Assembly (NCBI GenBank): GCA_032207245.1
Contig: CM063504.1
Location: 16,701,535 to 16,765,534, forward strand
From: Pardosa pseudoannulata
Taxonomy: Eukaryota > Arthropoda > Arachnida > Araneae > Lycosidae
Direction of reading: 5' to 3'
Length of the DNA: 64,000 bases
Shown one piece after another: positions 57,901 to 64,000 of this stretch (positions are counted from its first letter, which is position 1; every line of letters starts with the position of its first letter). Under the pieces are notes generated by a model. It saw only the letters and a list, made by a program, of their open reading frames with translations, made no database searches and was not told the origin of the DNA. Both the position numbers and the translations under genes were made by a program.

Positions 57901-60030
57901 ATAATTTATTTTGTAAAGCATAAATGTGTATTTTACGAGGACATAAAATGCTACGTTTGTCTTGGGTAACCGATAATATTAATGAACAAACTGAATCCAA
58001 ATTTTGACAGGTGTTTCTTGGTATAACGGAAGATGACAAGCTTTGTATATTGCATCTAGAAAAAACATGAAATTAGATTTAAATCATTAAAATATACACT
58101 ACCGTGTTACAATGCAGAATATAAATATTGATATCTTCTGCGCATGCACGTAAAAAATATTTACATGTGAACATGTCATTGAATATTCAACTTTTTAATT
58201 CTTAATTTCTGTTTGTTTTTCTTGTATGTAGAAAACTTATGTAAATAAAAATGTATCTGCCAAAATCTTTAATATCATTAATGTGTAAAAATATAATTTA
58301 TTTAATTTCAATAATTATTAAAAAATTGCTAGTCTACGGCTTTCACTCTGGGTGCCATTGAAATTGTAGCGGGAAAGATCTTTATACTTGATAGGCTTGT
58401 GCCTGTCATAAATGACTACATTTTATTCACAAAAAAGCATATTTTTATTTAATTAAAATGACACTTCATTTTTCTACGAATACTAAACAAAAAAGCTATC
58501 ACTATAACAACTCTTTGTTGCCACTAGCTAAATCACAAATTTCTGTTCATGTATATCGACATGTTACCGTTACAAAATAATTAAGAAAAGTTATGAAATT
58601 ATCCAAGAACGCATGAAGATACTTAAAATTAAATAGTTTTTCTTCGACAATGCTTCATTGTCGAATTTCCGTAAGAATTATCCTTATAGTTAGCTCAAGG
58701 GGTCACTAATGCATTACCTTTGCAGTTCTCATATCAGGAGTCGCGGAATTCTGGCGTGGTGACCCACCAGAAGTCTGAATTGCCTTGAACCCAAATTTTT
58801 ACCGGAAGCCCGAATTTCACGATCACTTGATAAAGGTGGTGTTAATTCTGACATTTATCCATACCAGTGGTTACAAAACTTTTTTGCCGATGAACCCCTT
58901 CTCAAAGATATCACTTTGCCAAGAACTTCCAACTGGAATAACTTTGTATAACTTTGTCAAACAAAACTACAATTTTAATTTTGATGTTTTTATTAGTAAC
59001 ATAAGAATAAAATATGTAACCCCATGACTAACAACGCCCTCAAGCGGATATTTCGAGAGACAATAAGTCAGAAGAATGGCTGGCTGCTTGTATGCTCAAT
59101 TTTAATTACAGCTGTTATGTTTTATAATTAACTATTGTAAGAAGCAGTTTTAATAGAATTCAAGGAATCATGGAGCCCTGGTTATAAATATTATTATAAT
59201 TATTATCATCACCACCAATAACGGCTCTTAATAGCATTCGTCACTAACAAGCAGGATATATTTGTTGGTCATTTTATTATCACCATATAACCGGCCAACA
59301 TTGTTCCCTGAGACCACACAAAGTGTTAACTTAAATTTTTACCTTCTTTTAATTAATATTTTCTTCAAAAAAAAAAAAAAAAAAAATTCACATTTAATCT
59401 TTATTTTTATCTTCTATTATTTTACTTATTATTGTTATTGAGGACAGGGCCTTATTTTCTTTAATTTTATAATTGTATCTAAACTTTATGTAATTGCACC
59501 CTTATATTAATGTTAATCTAATGAAACACACCTGTGTGACTGTATCAATTGCTCAGCATTGGGGATACGACTGTCAGTCAAGGAGCCCCGAACAACGTAA
59601 CTACTTGGAACTTGGAACACAAAGTGTGTCCTCTTAACTTAGATCAATCTTCGACTGCTACCTCCAAAGATTTCGTTTGGGATCTTGGAGGACATTGCGA
59701 CAATGGAACTTTTTTATGTGCCCAAACCGTCCTTGGTGATTATAAATTACAAATTTTTCAAAGAAGTTCATCATATTTAAAAGTAAATTTACATATGTGT
59801 ACTAGTACTGAAAAATAAACTAATAAAAAAAGGTCCAATGAATAATTAGTAATTTAATTCATACTGTGAACCATATGATTAACTTAGAGGTTTTATACGG
59901 TAAACCACGGATTTTAACGCCGGATCTTTGGTTGACGAGCAACTCTTCTGTAATGATTACTCTGCGGTTAATTCTAACGATTAACTCTGTGTCTGCTGAG
60001 AGAACTGCCGCAGCTAATATTTATTTCTGT
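57901..60030. other. unannotated sequence
   Basis: A patch at about 58685-58790 is GC-richer. Three frames of 80-89 codons (58785-59027, 59549-59818, 59866-60132) have no domain that I recognise. The 59549-59818 frame has the least AT-driven composition and could be a decayed exon, but support is weak. A poly-A run lies at 59369-59386. Confidence 0.4.
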
Positions 60031-60319
60031 GCGATTAAACATAAAAATAACACTAGTGATCTACCGTGTATCATTGAGAAACAAGGGCTTATAATATGTC
60101 ACCCAGTGACGGAGTATTTATTACTATTATGAAAAAATTGTCATGCAAAATTTTACGAGTCAGTGATAAACCATGTGCGATTAAACATAAAAATAACACT
60201 AATGATCTACCGGGTATCACTGAGAAACAAATCTTATAATATGTCACCCTGTGACGGAGTATTTATTACTATTATGAAAAATATTGTCATGCAAAACTTT
60301 ACAAGTCAGTGAAAAACCA
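60031..60319. repeat. tandem duplication, two units of 146 bp
   Basis: Units start at 60031 and 60177 with GCGATTAAACATAAAAATAA. Both contain GATCTACCG..TATCA, TATAATATGTCACCC..GTGACG, GAGTATTTATTACTATTATG and GTCAGTGA.AAACCATGTG. Divergence is low, so the duplication is recent. Confidence 0.93.
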
Positions 60320-62911
60320 TGTGGATTTGTATAAAGACTAAATATATATCATATATGCGTACATGCATACAAACATAAGCCCATTTACATATTACAGATA
60401 TCAAATAGAATTTATTCTTTCCCGTACTCAGGAAAAGAAGAGACACTAATTAACGCTTTCCTATCGGAAACAGTGCTATTTCAAAATTTTACCCAGAGTC
60501 CGCGACCCAAAGAGAAATGCAAGGTTTTCAAATAAATACATAACCGGAAACCCACTTAAGTCTGAGAATAAAACATTACAGTCATTTCACTAACATATCC
60601 CACCTTTTGAAATTCAATCTTCAACCATGCACCCAAACGATTTTAGTGCGAAAGGGGGTTAGGTAGTGATATTAATTTAGAACAGCGCCTCGTCGGGTTC
60701 CCCCACACCTATCAAAGCACGGATTGCAAATGAAGACGCATCAGTTAAACTCCTGAACTCGGCTATCGACTGGGGAAAAAATAATAAAAATGAAATAAAA
60801 AGGAACAGGCGTCTCGACTGTTTTTCCGACGGAAATAGGAATGATTAGGTGGCAACGCTGCGGAGAATGGTTTATTAAAAATGCAACGGAAAAAGAGAGC
60901 CAGAACATACTCTCGATTCAAATTTTATAATGGGTATGTTCGGTTGGTGGCCTTTTCAGCTTTTAAAAAAGCCATTATTTTGTATCCGATTCGTTGGCAT
61001 TATATTTTTATCTGGGTTTCCGCCATTAGAGATGAATTGGTTCGGGTTTTTGTTTTTGTGTTCTTCTTTTGTGTTTTTTCGGGGATTCAGAAATAAAATG
61101 TCACACTTCGGGTGCAATAATTCTCGGTGATATAGTGCAGGGCAGATTTTCATTTTCACGATGGTTCGCTGGGTTCGCCTGCTAAAAAAGCTGTTACACT
61201 AATTAAAGTATTTTAAGCTGAACTATAAACTTTTACGCAATAAAAAAGAAAACAACCTACTTTAACTCTGAAGTTCCGAAGCCTTTACGCAGACGATATT
61301 TTCCGTGGTATCCAGAACAGTAAAGGGAAATATAAAAAAAGTCTTTGGTGGTTTATGCAATCTGTAGCATCTATATATTTTAAACTCAAATACAAATAAT
61401 AATCAAAGTCATTTAGAAAGTTTAAATAGTTTTAGGGTTAAAACAAAACCACCGTTTCCTGGCATTGAAGTTAATTAGCAGAAGTGGAGCAAGGCTTTCG
61501 CACGATATATTATAATGAAATACAAATGTCCCTATTATTTTACTTTTTTAACCTTTTAAAACGAACAATGGGTACTTCAATGAGTTTATGAAAATTATTA
61601 ACTTAAGTTTATGGAACTATGCATACATATACAATAAAAATAGCTGAAAAAATTAAACATTATTCAATAAAATACTATAATTAAAACAAGTAAAAGTCAA
61701 GTTTAAAAATATTTTAAATATCAGATAATTTTTTAATCTACTTTTTCAAATACCTCGTTGATTTTTAAAATGTTTTTGGTGAGCTAATTTTCATATTTAC
61801 TTTTACTTTATATTATTGTTTATAATCTTTAGAACAATTTTGAGTATTATTTTGTATATACTTTGAATAGTTAATTCCTATAAACGTCTGTATATGGAAT
61901 TTTCCTGAAAAATTCGGGCTTTTGACGATGTTTTTGGCGAGCTAATTTTTAAGTTTTTCTTTTACTTTGTATAATTGTTTAAAATAATATTTCGAACAAT
62001 TTTGAGTATTATTTTGTATATAGTTTGAAAAGTTAATTCCTAAAAACGACTGTATATAGAATTTTCCTAAAAAATTCTGGATTTTTAAGCTTAAATTGTG
62101 TTTTAATACTCTAAATAAAGTCGAAATTTAAAATGGATAACTAGAATTATTTTAACATATGTTAGGAATGTTTGGTAAATATTTTATAGGTATCAGTGAA
62201 AAATGAAGTTGCAAGAACATTTAAAAAATTAACGGAAATTTTATGAAAAATAAATTATACAAAATTTTATTTAATCTAAGAAAAAAATGTGATTAATTTA
62301 CTTAGATTTCAATGTATAGGTGTACAAATTTTTAAAATTCCATGTTAACAATTAAAAAAAATACTGCACGCCCAAGTTAACTCGAGCTCGCTAAACTGGC
62401 CAAACTCTGCACACTCGAGATAATTCGAGCAGCGTTGTACTTTATGTTGCTATAATTTTTTCACACTCGAATGCAATCAAGAATTGAAAATAAGAATGTG
62501 AAAGCAAAAAAAAAAAAAAAAAACCAGTCGTTTTATTGATATTTATCATTTACATGGTATTGTATCCATAACCGAATATTTTCTGCAACGTTATCAAAAT
62601 CCAAAATTGCAATAAAAATTTTGATTATTTTTGTATTTTTGTAACTTTCTTGGCAAGACAACGTTCTAAATTGTGTTGTTTACATTTAAAAAATTGATTT
62701 TTTTTTGGCCAACCTTTTTTTTAAAAAAAAAAACTGCATTACGATGTTAATAGAATAACAACGAAGTTCATCTATAGCATTAAGGTACAGGCATATCTTT
62801 TACACTACTTTTTTAAATTAGTTAATGATTAAATAGAAAGGGTGTGATTCAATGGATGTGTGATATATGGATACAATAAAGAAGGTAAAACAGAATAAAA
62901 AATAGATGTTT
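60320..62911. other. unannotated sequence
   Basis: About 60640-61150 is GC-richer (AGCGCCTCGTCGGG, GGTGGCAACGCTGCGG), with overlapping frames on both strands and no domain. At 61760-62090 the block TTTTTGGYGAGCTAATTTT...GAACAATTTTGAGTATTATTTTGTATA (composite) is present twice in tandem, about 145 bp apart. At 62380-62430 CTCGAG-containing palindromic words occur. No gene is recognised. Confidence 0.45.
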
Positions 62912-63883
62912 TGAAAGTTCTGAATACAAAATTTCTATATTTTACCGCTAATCGTTTCTGAGTTGTACCCACACAACCAGTAATTTCAATATAATGTATA
63001 CTTTTGTACTTTATATTGAAATTTTTGTAATATAGAACTCAGATTGCAATAAAAATAGGAAGGTCACCACAAAATGTTATAATCGTTCTGAATACACAGT
63101 TTCAACATTTTACAGCCAATCGTTTTTTAGCTATTTCCCGCACAAGTTTAAAATACCTTATACTGATTTTTTTCATTATATCGAGTTTAAAATGGAATCG
63201 AAATAGCAACCTAAACATGAGGGGCACAGCAAGACGTTATAATAGTCCTCAATACAAAATTTTTACGGCCAATCTTTCATTTTTAGCTATTCTCCACACA
63301 GGATTAATATACGTTATACAGAAATTTTTCGTTATATTGAGTTCAAACTTCAGTCAAAACAGTAGGGGCATAGCAAGATGTTGTAATAGTCCTGAATACA
63401 AAATTTCAACATTTTACGGCCAATCTTGTTTTAGCTATTCTCCACACAGGATTATTATACGTTATACTGAAATTTTTCGTTATATTGAGTACAAACTTCA
63501 GTCAAAAAAGGAGGGGAAGAGCAAGATGTTGCAATAGATCTGAATACAAAATTCCAACATTTTACGGCTAATCCTCGCACAGGATTAAAATATGTTATAC
63601 TGAAATTTTTCATTATATCGAGTTCAAACTGCAATCAAAGGAAAAAGAGAATATCCAAATGTTATCACAGGTTTGATTACAAGATTTCGACCTTCTACCG
63701 CTAATCCTTTTTCAGTTAAGCCGCACAGCGGAATTACTTGTTATGTTGAAATTTTTCGTTATACAGAGTTCAGAATACAATCAATAGAAGATGTGCACAA
63801 CTAGACGTTATAACACTCCTACAAAAATTTTTGACTTTCTGCGGCTAATAGCTTTTGTGTTATGAGAAATACATATATACATC
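62912..63883. repeat. degenerate tandem repeat, about seven units of about 145 bp
   Basis: Unit starts near 62912, 63087, 63247, 63392, 63540, 63673 and 63820, with CTGAATACAAAATTTCAACA, TTTTACGGCCAATC, TTTAGCTATTCTCCACACAG, GTTATACTGAAATTTTTCGT, TATATTGAGTTCAAAC and GCAAGATGTT. Unit length varies from 133 to 175 bp. The 106-codon frame at 63217-63537 runs through two units and shows a repeating peptide only because of that. Confidence 0.88.
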
Positions 63884-64000
63884 CATACGTACGTACAGGC
63901 GTCAAGAGAAAACAAGTCAAAACTAGTTTAGGAATAATCAAAATAGTTATTTATAATTTCAGAATCAAAGTTTCTTTTTAAGTGCATCGAGAAGTAACAC

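Noticed and set aside
63217..63537. 106-codon protein with internal repeats
   Set aside because: Runs through two satellite units whose frame is not conserved in the other units.

Overview
The window looks like intergenic or deep-intronic DNA from an AT-rich invertebrate genome, probably an arthropod. That assignment is inference: it rests on base composition, long dinucleotide microsatellites, tRNA-derived SINEs and the mix of mariner/Tc1, pogo, piggyBac, hAT and Helitron DNA transposons. No marker gene fixes the species. I found no protein-coding host gene that I can defend. The longest open frames are artefacts of poly-C or (TA)n tracts, and most others are read through SINEs or satellite DNA.

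Most recognisable sequence is mobile DNA, and much of it is nested. (1) About twenty copies of one tRNA-derived SINE family lie on both strands. Eight have clear target-site duplications (TSDs) of about 11-16 bp, and one of these is 5'-truncated. (2) A piggyBac-like family with TTAA targets (11546-12086, 19679-20543, part of 24505-25267, 41669-42303) has repeated GTACTAGTAC palindromes near one end. One copy keeps the C-terminal zinc-ribbon end of the transposase. (3) A different TTAA element with CCCTC termini (54739-55371) splits a SINE in two. (4) Two copies of a 480-bp hAT-type MITE (8776-9251, 52180-52659) have perfect 8-bp TSDs, and two further hAT-like elements lie at 19366-20873 and 50045-50711. 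(5) Three Helitron copies (28096-30230, 30464-31135, 50032-51540) show TC start, 16-bp hairpin and CTAG end. (6) Dead Tc1/mariner relatives occur at 34375-34684, 38813-39355 and 45830-46527, and a pogo-like element at 55541-56165.

Region by region: 0-9 kb is AT-rich with a five-unit tandem repeat, SINEs, microsatellites, a foldback-like inverted repeat and a hAT MITE. At 9-18 kb there are two GC-richer blocks; the one at 12.5-13.3 kb has coding-like frames broken by a SINE. At 18-27 kb a tandem repeat is followed by a degraded array of about 440-bp satellite units, taken apart by hAT, piggyBac, SINE and other insertions. At 27.2-28.0 kb there is a CpG-rich island. The 28-31 kb stretch is Helitron territory. 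From 31 to 48 kb come SINEs, mariner/Tc1 remnants, unnamed dispersed repeats and a 214-bp (TA)n tract. At 48.7 kb a poly-C tract of about 190 bp is very unusual. From 49 to 57 kb are more nested elements, a possible solo LTR and a duplicated non-coding block (53.7 and 57.5 kb). The window ends in a degenerate tandem repeat of about 145 bp (62.9-63.9 kb).

No genes act together here. The value of the window is as a layered record of transposition, and insertion order can be read directly at several sites.
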